Of a stretch of 64,000 bases of DNA, positions 1 to 12,800 are shown one piece after another. The notes below the pieces were generated by a model. The model was given only the letters and a program-made list of their open reading frames with translations. It did no database searches and was not told the DNA's origin. Position 1 is the stretch's first letter. Each line of letters opens with the position of its first letter. The stretch is from Pelargonium tetragonum (taxonomy: Eukaryota > Streptophyta > Magnoliopsida > Geraniales > Geraniaceae). Made by a program: the position numbers and the translations under genes. The stretch is from assembly GCA_036897445.1 (NCBI GenBank), contig JAYMTL010000036.1, positions 1-64,000 of the forward strand, read 5' to 3'.

Positions 1-568
1 AGTCGCAACACGATGTAGGGACTCTCCTTTAAGAATCTACTAACATCCACAGTATAGTAACCTTGTACCCTGCCTGAAAAAAGTTACTGGAGACTTTCTT
101 ACATCTAACCCTTAGACTGCTAAAAGCAGAGGGTAAAAAAGACTCTTACTTATTTCCGTTTTTACTTTCTGAAATGAAACTTCATTGACTCGCTCCTAAA
201 CAGATAACCTAAAGAAAACGGACTCCTTTGCCTTCGAAGGTCCTTTCTCTCCTGTTCCTTGTAGCTATCTTCATCAGTATCCTGTTTCGAAAATCTTTTT
301 TTGCACTCAAATTTACTGCCCAGCGACTAGGCCTAAATTCTCTACCAAACCCGTGCTAGAGGAAATGCCAAAAGTATAGTATCGAAAGATGAGACCTTAA
401 AAAGGCGCTACGTATAAAAACACTGCTTGACAAACATCTTAAGGCCGGTTAAGGTTGTATCTCGGACTATTAAAAAGAAATTATAGGACGTTACGTAGTA
501 AAGGTATCGGATATAGAACCTGCCTTTATGCTTTGTTCCTTTAGTGAGTTAAAGAATTTATTAAGAGG

Positions 569-591
569 CTTTTTTTTTCGAAAAAAAAAAG
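569..591. other. Perfect T9-CG-A9 palindrome
   Basis: A run of nine T (570-578), CG, and ten A (581-590) is bounded by C and G. Twenty central bases are a perfect palindrome. It could extrude as a cruciform or act as a two-way slippery or terminator-like tract. There is no neighbouring gene. It is prone to assembly or replication slippage, so the exact run lengths may vary. Confidence 0.55.
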
Positions 592-3500
592 ATCTAAAGG
601 AGGTATACAATACTGTTTTTGTAAAAGAGTAGCTTGAATTATAAGATATTTTGTACAGGTCCGAGAACCTGAAAAATTTTATTAAACGGGAATTTTAATT
701 GTTCGACTAATAAAGGACTTACTATGTAGATAATATACTCCTGTTTGTACGAGTATTTGCATTAGCGAAACTTAAATCTAGGCTATAAAGGAAAGGAAGA
801 CTTTATAATTTCTCAATATTTAAGGCATTAGTATTTGAACGCAAAAAGGAATTGAGCTCCACTCCAGTAAAGATTAGTGGGGCACCCCTGTTTACACAAC
901 GGTTGTGGTTACTTTCTTACATTGTTAAGGACTCCCAGTGGAATCGTCCAAGAAAAGAGTACTTTAGAGAGGACCCTTAAGAGTAAGCCGAGGTTGTAAA
1001 TACCTTTAGTAAGCTCCTTAAAGGAGTAATCCCAACGAGGCCTTTTTTAATTACTTTACTACGGATCTGGAGACAAAGCCTTTCTAGAATAATTCAGAAA
1101 CCAATTCCTTCAATATACTCTACCGGCTTAAAAGTTTCGTTGAACATATCGGTTGACTAAAAAGCAGCTACCCATAGTTACCACACATGGGGTGTGTTTT
1201 CCTTTCTACCTAAGCATTCCTTTTTAACTAGGTGTTATACTCAAAAACCTATATATAAATATAAATTACTCAGAAGTACCAAAGAATTCCCTTTAGAACT
1301 ACTAATTTCCCTTAAAGCGGTATAAAACCCTTTTTGATACTACTGAATTTTCCTCTGTTTTTACTTCTTTGCCTCAGGAACACTCGTAGCTCCTGCTTGT
1401 AAAGAAAATTCTATAAGTTTCCGTTTAAGGAATACCAAAAACTCCCATATCTGAGATGCCAAAGCCCCTAACCTAATTGGAAACTTACACTTATAAAAAG
1501 AACTTCTAGCGCGTAACTTTATATCCCAAAATTAACAAAATAAGATTTGTATATTTATATTCTTGCTCCTACCAGGGGAAAGGAGTCTAACAAAGAATAA
1601 ATCACAATGCAAAGAAAAAGCAACTATTCGAAAAAGAGTCCCCTTGTGGATTAAATATTCCCTTACCGGCCAACTCGAATAAATAGAAATTCTAAATATA
1701 GATAGTTTTATCTCTAATTACATTTGCCTAAACCCACGTATAGTATAAAATTAATGCATATTGAAGAAGCCATCCTATGAGACGTATGACTTTAAAACCA
1801 GTTAGTTAAACAAAAAAATCTTCCTAGAGCTTTTATTACCTTACGCTTATGAAGGGATTCTTGTCCTGATCATGATACAAAAAGGTGATTACCGTATCAA
1901 TTCCATTGTAGTTTAGAGGAATTCAAAGAAGTTCTGTAGTTATAGACTTTAAATCGGGGCAATACCATGGAATGGCTTTCCTTATACTATCGTTTAACTT
2001 TAAATTCGTGCCCCAAAGCAGCATGAGTTGTTTTCGAGGTTAGACGTTTTCCCTTTGTTAAGCTTTTGGGAATTTCTCTTTATTTGAGTAGTTTCCTATA
2101 GTTATAGTACAAGCGGGATATTTGCCGTAACTGATTAGGAGCTTGAATCTAGATTTCGTAATAAGGGAAAGAAGTTTAAATGCTAAAGAAACTTAAAACT
2201 AGAATGTACCCCAGCTCTTATTAATTTGGATATAAGTCCTGTCTAATTCTGTTGGTAACTTAAAAATAAGGGCTCTAGAGAACCCCCTTTTACACAAAAT
2301 ATCTGCACAAAAGGAACCTACAAGGACAGAGTAGTGTGAAGTGTAATAATATAAACAAAGGGCTCATGAATTCATGGAAGGTGCGTTTTGGGTTTTTTTG
2401 AAACTACAAAAGACTCGTTTTTTTGTTATAGGATACTACTAAAATTAATTAACTAAGTTTCCCAGGAAAGGTCGGGAATGATCTAAAGGATTCCGGTTAT
2501 TATGTATAGACTTTTTTGTAAGAAGCCCTTAATTAAAAGGGTATATCCTTGTAAAAGTTTTTTGAATATTTCTGTGTACTCGAAATGGATATACCTTAGG
2601 TTCTAGAGTAAGGCGTTGCGCTTCTTTTTTTTCGGGGTCTCACTTTTGCCGTAAAGTACTGGGTCAACCCAAAACTATCTTTTTCAATTCTGTAATCTCT
2701 CCTTATCGAGGTTGGGGTATTCCCTTTAATAATAAAAATAAGAGTCTTTCTACTAACACAGGGGTTGTTAAGTCATTCTTAATAATAAAGTATTCCTTCA
2801 ACTTTTGCTAGAATTTTATCTAACCAGAATAAGGATTACCCTAAATTCCTTTTTGGAAAACATTCTTTGTACATTGACTTGAAGAGAGACTCAAACATAA
2901 AACGTCTAAGGACCCTATATCCCAATTTCCGAAAGCTTAAACTCCCTCCTTAATACAGAATTGAGATAATTCATAGAATAACATTAAAAGTTTTTTAATA
3001 CCTACTGAGAAAGAGTAATAGCTTAGCTAAGAGAAATGTAGCAAACCCTTAATTTAGTAGAACTGGAATCTCGACTGCCTTTATTATTTATTATATCAAG
3101 AGGATCCTTTTTATATTTATACCTTATTATTTGGTGAAAGCAAGCTAAGGGGGCTCTCCTAACGCGGACCCCGTACTCCCTCTTTTGTACTTGTAAATGA
3201 AATTTTAATAGACTTAAAACTTTATTATCACTAACCCGCATTCTAATCTAGTATACTAGATGGGCTTTGGAAATCCGCCAGCATTGGTTGTTGACCTAAA
3301 CCTTGAGCATGCTTTAGCTCTAAAAGAAACTAGAAAAAACCCCCGAGGGCAATGCCAGATATCCTTGTTTTTCCGAGGATTAAATAAAAGTAGATCCTAT
3401 AAACTTTTAAATGTAGTATAAAATCTAAAAAGAGAGCTTCTCTAAAATTAACTGTAGTAATTTAAACAAGTTAAGGGAATTTAGTACGTATTATATATAT

Positions 3501-4907
3501 ATAGATAGGATCCTAACTTTTTTAGTAAGAATGAATGGCATGGGTTAAAACTCTTTTTAGTGTCTTATTTACTAGTTTTTCTGATAATAAAGCAAGGAAG
3601 GTCTATTATATAACAAAAAGCAGAGGGCCCTAGGTATTCCTAGTAAGAAGAATTCCAGGAAGTCCTGTAGTATATAAACTTGACTCTAATCTAAACGAGG
3701 TATGCAGGAAGATTGGAGTCCGTAAATACGAATTCTGTATCTTCTTTATTTTATGCTTGATCTGTTTAACCGGTTTCCTAAGTTCGCAAAGAATAGTTAA
3801 GGCAATCCGACAGAATTGGGGGTTTTCCGGGTAATCGAAATTTAAGGACTATTTTATAGTATTAGTGACTTTGAAGCCCGGTTTAATAAAATATATGGAC
3901 AAAGCACACGCCCTTTAGACTTCGGAATACTGACTTTTTGATTAATTAGTACTGGAAACCTCTTTTTCTAGGGTATAAGTGTAATTCAAGGATAAAAAAC
4001 CCGAACCTCATACTACGAAATCCATACTATAAAATAAGAAATGCAGGGGGCAGAAGAATTGCTTAATCTATCTCTAATATACTAAAGGAGCTTAAACCCT
4101 TTCCTTATAAAGAAATTACCTATCACAGGAGTGTTGCCTTGATTTGGTAGAAAACCCCAGTTCCATTAAATTAGTAGGCTGGGATTCCCGAAGAATACAG
4201 ATATAAAAAGATAGGACAGATTCCTCTACTCTCAGAGGTATACTATTACACTCCTTTCTTTATTATTATCCGCAATTAAAATCAAACTCATGAGAAATCC
4301 CTTGCTCTCTATACATTACACTAAAACTAAATAGGAGAACCCTTTAAACTGCTTTCTAAAGGAAAGGGGCTAACACCATAACAAGTTTCTAGTTATATGT
4401 AATGTAGGTCGTTCCGTGTGAAGAATATATGACTTTTTTATCTGACCTAGTATTTAAAAGGGGTTTTGAGGCTTGACTTCAGTGAAATAAAGGATAAAAG
4501 TAAAGCATTTCTTTCCTAAAAGGGATCTCTTAAGAAAAGGAATTCTGAGACTTTAGTATAAATTAAAGGGAGAGTAATCCAGGACTTAGAAAATACGGGA
4601 ATAATCTAAGTTTGGAAGCTACCGGCACCCTTGCGATATTAAATTAAAAAAGGGATTCGGCTTTTATTCGGGGGTTAGTATTTACTTATGCTGCATTCAA
4701 TTTTAGCTAATGAGACTCAGCGCCCCTATCTTTATTATAAAAGGACTCGCTTTTGTACTTTAATTGCACTCTCTAGATAATGAAATTCCAGTAAACAAAA
4801 ATGTAATCTTGGGATATCTTTTATTGTATCAAACTCAGTGTAATTTCTTTTTTATTAACCAGGAAAGACTTTTTTGTATTTAAGCCTCGTCTATAATAAA
4901 TAGAAAA

Positions 4908-4926
4908 CCCGTGAGTTCAAGCCCGG
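4908..4926 (+). other. T-arm-like string CCCGTGAGTTCAAGCCCGG
   Basis: GTGAGTTCAAG with GTATT after it resembles the strings at 54711 and 60719. Upstream, AGGAAAGACTTTTTTG (from 4861) is also echoed near 54745-54756 on the other strand. The stem does not pair well, and no D-arm or acceptor is present. Confidence 0.2.
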
Positions 4927-7900
4927 TATTATCTATTTTAGAGGTAAGTAAAACTAAAGCGGGGCCCCATGTATATTAAGTTACATATTCCGACATTTTT
5001 ATATAAATTTAACAAACCTAACGACTACTGAAAATTCGAAGCTTTACTCTGCTTTCTATAAACTAAAATTAGAGGGCCTTGTATAGAGACTTTAAACTTA
5101 TTAATTGCTATTTCGAAAAGTATTTACGCGTTCAGGTATTCCCGCAAATAGGTTTACTATAGGACTCATTTCTTCCACGAGGTCTTGTTCAAAGCAGTCA
5201 AAAAGAGTCTTTTTTCTCTCTAAAGAGTTTTTATCCCGACTCGAACCTTTGTCATTTACTAAGTAGGACTCAGATTAACACTAAACTTAGAATGAAAGGC
5301 TATCCCTAGTATCTAATAAAATATAAGAAATGAAAGCTTTAAGTCCCCTGTAGTTACACGAGCGCTTTTGCTTGTTTTAATAATTTGAGTAAAAAGGCTT
5401 CATTCTTCTGATAGCATTTTAAAAAGCCCGGGTTCGAACCCTTTATATTAGTTAAGGACTTCCTGCAAATGAATCTTACTTTATTTGTACAGGAGTTTTT
5501 TCCGTGAATCGCAGGGTCACCCTATTTCTTTCTTTAGCGCTTCAAAGCCTTCACACAGATCCAGAGTTAAAGTGAAAAATATAAAGAGAAAGAGGAAGGT
5601 TAAGTACTCCTTTTTGGTAAGAACGAACTACTACATCGAGGAAAAAGCGAATCCTGAACCTTAATAAGGAGACTTGGCCCAGTGATTTTTAGTAAACAAT
5701 ATAAAAATTTTCAACATAATGAGGAAGTTCCGCTAGAGATTAATGCTATGCTATTTCTGGTTTTAGACATTAGGTTCTTGCATAAATAAATAAGATTTTT
5801 AACGAGGATTCCCTTACTTATACTATAAAGTTTAGGCAGGGATATGCAGTACGGAAAAGAGTCCCTTTGAGGTTATTAGACCGGGGCTACTAAAAAGATA
5901 AAAAGAAACATATTAAACACTAACAGCTAACCCCGCGGATTATACTATGGGTAACTTAAAATTTTAATAGAATGTCTTTTTGTCTGCGCTTTTCCTAAAT
6001 ATCGGAATTCATTTAAAGTAAATATAAGTTTAAACAAAAGATTTCAATCAAGCCCTATGAGATTCGCGGGAAGCCCCTTACAAGTTCCCCATATGTAAAC
6101 CCTAGATCTTGGTGATAACCTCTTTTTTTCTGCCGCTGTGCCGTAATTAAAATCTAAATAGAATTTGCTTAAACGAGCTCTTTATTGAGAACTCTCTTGC
6201 TTTTAGTTACGCCTGCCTATTGTCTATCATAAGTTATCCCCTTCAGCAAGAAGAGGCTTTGTTTGAGAGGTGGATACGAAGTTTTTATTATTTTAATTAG
6301 GACGATCCCTCCACTACACAGACAGGGGCTGGCCCTTGTTCAATAAGGTACAGGAATAATCTAGAGGTATTCTTTTGATATAAATTATGCTAAATAGTAT
6401 AATAAAAGTCTTAAATTAACTTAGTTATAATACTCGAGATTAAACCTTTGCTATTATATAAATATAATAAGCGCTTTTGGAGACTTTGATTCGAATGATA
6501 CCACATAGAACAGGGCGCTCTATATGTAAGGAGTTTCCATATTATATATACGACGTAATCAGGAAGCTTTGAAGAACCCACTAAGACTAATTAAATAAAA
6601 GGGTTGTACTATGAAATGTGAACTAACCGGGCCCGCGCTTTCGTTTGTAGTAAGAGTTTCGTATATCTTTTAGGTTCTGCCAGGATTTGTACAGGTAAGT
6701 TAGGGGCTGTGATTAGAGAGACATAAGGAGCACCGCCTTATAACATAAAGAAAAAGACTTGGACTAGCCTTATCACAATTAGTTTTGATAGCTAAACCCC
6801 ACTCCTTAACGGGGCGAAAAGCAATATCAACTGTAACTACTACGCTTCCTAAAGACCCCTACTTTACAAAAACTCGTTTAACTCTCAGAAAGATCCCGTG
6901 AGAGAAAATACGGAACTCTAGACAATCTTTACACTACGTTTACAGGTTCAAAGAATGCAGCCTCAAAAAGTCCAGTACTATAAAAAACCTAACAACAAGG
7001 ATTCCCCGTAATATGCCGCAAGCTAAAAACGACCCAGAAACCCAGTATCCAGGGCTTCTAGAATTCTTATTAATAGGAGCAGGCTCATCAAGCTTAAACT
7101 ATAGTCAGGATTTACCAAGTCTAAAGGATACTATTGACTAGATCCGTAAGAAAAAAGCCTTATTTTCGGTTTTTCTAAAAACTAAGCATTTCCATTTAGC
7201 TCTAGCAGAATTAAGCACAGTACATACTTTTATTTTTTTCTAATCTAAGACTTGGGCGAAAGGGGCTCTGTAACCGTTGAATAACAAGAATTGACTAAGG
7301 GTTTTCCGCTGACTGAAAGTTTGGTAATTATATTTGCAGAGAGCAATAACACCAGAAGTCTTTATTTTAGTGCCCTTGAGCTATTATATATTATTAATCT
7401 TGTTAAATGATTAGTAGAGACTTTTACTGGATTTCTTTGTCTTTTATAACCCCGGGCATCCCTTAATTTGTGTAGTATTTCGTGTTTTTTAGTCTGTATA
7501 TGCGCACCACCCACTTTGCACTTACTTCTTTTTCTGTAGCTAGAATCCTACTCTACTACCTTTTTTTATTCGGGATCTTCACATCTTAGCTTTAGGGCTA
7601 TATGGCTTTTTAGCGATTTGAATAAAATCTTCTTACTGTAGTTCCTCTAGCGGGTCCTTTAGAATTTCCCTTTTAGAACTTCATTTTTCAACAGAGTATA
7701 AAGCTAGAATTAAGTAAGCGCTTCTTTTCAGGCGCAAGAAATAAGATTTACGATGTTGAGCAAGATCGGTTCTAGTAATTGAGAGTCTTGTTATTTTACA
7801 ATTTTGAATCTCCTTTCGGTAGTCTCACTTTCCATAAAGCTTTAACTCAGCAATTTATGAGGGTCTCCTCAGTGTGCATATATAATAAAAGTGAGTGTCT

Positions 7901-9070
7901 GAGTTTCTAACTGGAGTTAAGATAGAAGACTGAAGGATACTCTATGAAGTACTAAAATCAATCCCATCCTTTCCTTAAATTAAAACAAGAGGTTCAATTA
8001 CTTAAAGGAAACGCTTGTCATTTTATCCCATAATAAAGCGCGTGCCCCTAGGGCCTGTTACTAACAGCTCTGGCTAATTAATTATAAGCTGCTCTCTATT
8101 TAAAGGAGCTTCTGCGCGGTATCTTTTTGGGTTGTATAAATAAAGGGATGATATGGATAAAATTTTCTAATAGTATAGTTGGATTTTTGAAGTGTTACTA
8201 AAACCTTAGGGAATACTTGGTGTAAAAAGTACAGTACGGGTAGGCCCCTTCTGGGTATTCCAGTAAAGTATAACTGTATAGGCTTTTGTACAAGTACAAG
8301 AAATTTTTCTTCGAAACCCTAAAGAACAAGAAAGAATTCACAGGGGGTCCTGAGGTTCAAATGCAAGTATTAAATAAAAAGCAGTTCTCTTTAACTCGGT
8401 CAATTACGTATTTTGGAAAGCTAACTCCTCTCTGAGAGAGGTAAAAAGCGCTTCTTAGCATAGCTCTTTTAATGAGTACTTTAGCAGATACTGATAAAGG
8501 GCAAAAGGCTGCAAATAAAGTAACCCAACAACAAAGGGCAGTAGAGCTTGGTATTATACTACTAAAATTGGGGTGAAACCGAATATCTTTTTATTTCGCT
8601 TAACCTGGAGCAGTAAAGTACTTTTGTTCGGATATAAAAGACACCTAAAATTTTTATATAACCCATCTAAAAATCTAATCGCTGTATAGAATCAGTAAAA
8701 AAAAAAGGCAATAGGTATTTTCTCGAAGCAATCAAGGGCGACACTGCTAGGTTTTAGTCCTCTAGCCTAATTTTCAAGGAATTTCTTAACTTTATCTTCT
8801 TGTGTTCCCCATTAATTACGCAGGCTCTTTAGCACCTATAATATGGGCCTACCTGGTTACTATTAGTTCCGTTATTAAGGAGCACTCCCCTTTTTAGTTA
8901 TACTATTTACTGGGTTTAGAATAATTTTTAGGTAAGAAATAGCCTAACAAAAAGACTTAGAGTAGTAATTTCTATAAGTAAATAACTCTTGAAAAAAACA
9001 TCTATAACTACACCCAGAAGCTTAAAGAAAGTTGGATACATGACTCCATTCTTATCCTATGCAACTCTTA

Positions 9071-9090
9071 TCCAATCTTGTCCAATCTTG
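9071..9090. repeat. Exact tandem duplication of a 10-bp unit
   Basis: TCCAATCTTG occurs twice head to tail; the following GGAC and the preceding TTA do not extend the repeat. Confidence 0.65.
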
Positions 9091-9877
9091 GACCTTATAA
9101 TTTTTTTTTACTAAAAGATTTTATAATATATATATACAAGATATGGCCAGTCTTTTTTAGATGAATACCTCAAAAATTGAAAAAGGAACTTGTGTTGTTA
9201 TACGTCTTGAACCTGCGGCATTCCCTAAAGGGGGACCGCGTTTAAATTCTCTGAAAAAGTCACAAAATCGGGAATATACAACATAAGTAATTGGTTTATG
9301 TAAAAGAAAACCCATTAGGGAAGATAAAAGCTCCTTTTGTATATAAATTTAGGAGTTCTTTCGATATTTAGTACCTGAGGCTAAAACACCTCTTTAAACT
9401 TTATTTGATGTCTCTCCAGTTCAAAACAAAGACGAGAACGCTATCTTTCTTTAATTAAAGAGGAGGGATTCGGAGCATAACAAACTACTACAAACAAATA
9501 CAAACTTAAAACGCTCTTTTATGGGTTCTGTAGTAAACCCTGCATCTCTAATTAGAATTTGGATAGTCATATTAAGTCCCCGTTTCAAAGTAAGGGATTC
9601 TCTGCTATGAGTTATAAGGGTTGGTTTTCCTAAGTCCTAAGTTTATTTATTGCTGATACTTTTATAAACTAGCATTTTATTATTCCTTAAAAAACGTTAA
9701 TTTACTCCTGGGTAGGTTATTATTATTACATTTATATTTATACATTCTTAAGTATCCCCTTTGAAAAAAAAACCCGATAACAACAACAAAATTGAGTTAC
9801 TTCTTACTATTTACTATGTAAATTAAAAATCAGAATTTCCTGTATACTAACAAATTAGGTGTGCTCTTTAGATTTAG

Positions 9878-9897
9878 TTCTTCTAGATTCTTCTAGA
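9878..9897. repeat. Exact tandem duplication of a 10-bp unit
   Basis: TTCTTCTAGA occurs twice head to tail. Each unit contains a TCTAGA palindrome. Confidence 0.65.
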
Positions 9898-12800
9898 GCT
9901 GCTTGTCCTTTCATAAAGTGTCTCTTATAGGGGTTCTTACTCGAATTTATATACTATACTTATTCCCGTTATCGTACCACAAGGTTTTCGAAACTTTTTA
10001 GTTTTTTTAGAGAACCTGGATAAAAGGAATGACTACCCTAGTAATTGTGGTCTTTTTTTTAGTATATCCATCTAAACGAATTAAAAGAAAATCCTGCAGC
10101 TGAATTATAGGAAGTTCTTTTCTATTATTATCTCATAAAAAGAGTTTTCGCAGTTGGAATAAGAAGAAGGAATTCCTTGCTTTAGAGGTTTCTATTCTTG
10201 CTGTGTGGAGAGAGCCCTGAAGGCACAGTTCTATCATGACCGAGACTCTCTCAATATGTTAGTATTAAGGAAATCGCAGATTAAGCGGTTTTCTTTATTA
10301 CTGAAAAATTTTTTTTACTTTTACTATAAGTTGGGGAAAATGCAAATCCTAGTATAACCTTGCCTTTATAAAAGGGAAAGCTCCTATTGAAAAGAGCTTT
10401 CTGAGTCTTAAACAAGCTAATGAAAGGGAGCTTAAGCTTAAGCGTGGGTATATAGAGAGTTTTGTACGGAACCTCCCTTACTCTAGTAGAAAAAGAAATC
10501 CGTACTTGAGTTTGGGCATAAGTTGAAAAGTTGTTTTTAGGGTGCGTGTTTCTCTTAACAGGAGTGGGTCAGCTTGTGAATTTTAAAAAGAAGAATAACT
10601 TATTAAAGACAAGGAAAGCCTCTTTTTATGCTATACGCAAAATGCGAAATTAGTAAATCCTGAAAATCTAACCAATAAAAAGAAATATACTATCTAAGGC
10701 AATCCGCCTAAATCTTACAGGAAAAATTGAACTTAATATATTAATTCTACAATTCCACTGAGTTGTACCTAAATTTCAGTCATTTAGAAAGAAAACCCTA
10801 TCTAATAAATCATCGTAAATTCTACCTACAAAGAATCTTCTACAATACGCAATGTAAGACTTATTACCTCTCTTTCCCAAAAAATTCAATCTAGAAACTC
10901 CTGCTAGACCCTTCCCAGTAAAAGTCAAACTATAATTACCCAAAAATCTATGTTTCCTGGACCCTCCTAGTACATTGATAGCAGGCCCTCTTTATACCTG
11001 GTTTTATTTGTTTCGTCAGCTTCTTTTCAATAAAATAAGAACTCTTTACTAAAAGCATCCTGGACTCTACTTTATTATAGCAGTCAGTCGTTCTGATCCT
11101 TGGATAATGAATTCTTTAGAGAAATAGGTACACTTTGACTTATACAGATACCACAAAGGATCCTTACAATTTTTGTTTGTAAAGCTTTTGAAATTCAAGA
11201 ATAATGTAAGCAGTCTATTTATATTTTACGTTCGTTTCATTACACGGGTCCTGTTAGGGTATCAGAAATAGCAAATCTCAAGAACCTAGGCATTAAAGAT
11301 CCCTTTTATGAACAACTCAAACGAAACAAGGTCTTCCTCCTGCTGAAAAGCTATCCGGGGCTTAGTACTGGTATTTTTATAGTAAGAATAAAGTTTTTAT
11401 TATAGTAATAGTCTAAGCTTTAGGAGTTACTTATTTTGTAAACTGGGGTGTAGTAGACGCACCATACTTTAGAAAGCGAAAGCATGTTTATAGGCTAAAA
11501 AGACTGCAATTCCTAAGAGTACTAGATATCTATAATGTCTCCATTTTTCCTCTTGTTCAGTAACATAGTATACTATATATCATAATACAAAAAGTTTTTG
11601 TTGGGTGTATAGAAACTCGTACTATTTTCTTATATGTTTTAGGAAAAAGAGCTTTGTCCTTACTAGATAAGTGGTAGCTCAATGGGCAAGAAGAAGTCCC
11701 TTTAAATATATTTAAAATGAGAGCTTTTTTATGCTTATATCTTGCTCCAGTAGGCTGGATGTTGAGCTTTAGTTTTAAGGAGTTCCCTAAAAAGTCTTAC
11801 TAAAAAGGAGTAAATCCTTGCTAAGAATGGGCTTTTTCTTTTCATTCTGTAAGAGTTGACAAGGTTCCTACAAGAATTTACGTATAGAATATCCCAAAGC
11901 AGGATATCCTTTGGCTATTCAGATTGGTTGCCTATGGGCCCCTTTAAATAAAATGTACTGCAAAATTTGTAATAGTTTGGCAAACTGTCAGTAGATACTT
12001 GGGCCTTCCTTGTAAGTTAATTTACTCTGCCGCGGCGAAAGTTGTTCAAAATTCCCCCAGCTTTTTTGGACATTGAAAAAAATAGAGTGTCGAGTTAAAG
12101 TCCTTTATTCTAGTTAGATTTTTTGTTAAAAGGATATGGAGTTCCCCTTTCTTGAAGGATGTTTTAGTAGCACGGGCTCGTATGGTAGCTTTTTTAAGTA
12201 AAATACATTTAATTGCCTTTTTAGTTAATAAGTCTAGGGCGGGTTAGGTATTATACCTGTAAAAAAACCCTCTAGATCCCCCAGACTCCCGTAAAAAAAG
12301 TCTTTATCCGATATTATAGAAAAAAGAAATTAAGACTAAAACTCTACCGACTCGGGTTTTTAGTATAACTACTTATTGGAAACCTTGTTATTATTTGGCT
12401 AGTGAAATAGGCTTAGAGGATTGACTAACATTTAAGTCTAAAGTCTGCGAAGGTTCTAAAACCCAGGTACTCAGTAACTCAATTTGTCAGATTCTCATTT
12501 AGCAATTAAGGTTCTACCCATGACACTTATTTTTAATATACATTGTTTATAATATCTCGTCTACTCTAATAAATTCTCCGTTTAAAAACCTTTTATCCAT
12601 GGATACACTTTCACATTATGACTTAACCTAACCCAAAGAAAAGTTTCGCGAAAGTCTCCTGGCTAGCAGAATTTTTTGAATTGCAATTATGTCTCATCCC
12701 AACAGAGTCAGAAGTCAATTGGTTTACGCTTTTTTGTCTTTGGTTTTAGTAAGCAGGACAGTTCGCCTGAAGCAAAGGAAGAGAAAATTGGCTGTTAACC

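Larger units (their letters stand above)
1..9070. other. Gene-free stretch
   Basis: Apart from the T9/A9 palindrome and the T-arm-like string at 4908, I see no gene, RNA or repeat. The longest open frame here is 72 codons (3023-3241, minus strand). The self-complementary words GCCCCTAGGGC (about 8045) and TATATATATA-type runs (about 3491) are short and ordinary for AT-rich spacer. Confidence 0.6.

Noticed and set aside
5430-5441. GGGTTCGAACCC, a classic T-arm-like word
   Set aside because: It is a perfect palindrome, so it reads the same on both strands, but neither direction has a D-arm, anticodon arm or pairing acceptor at tRNA spacing.
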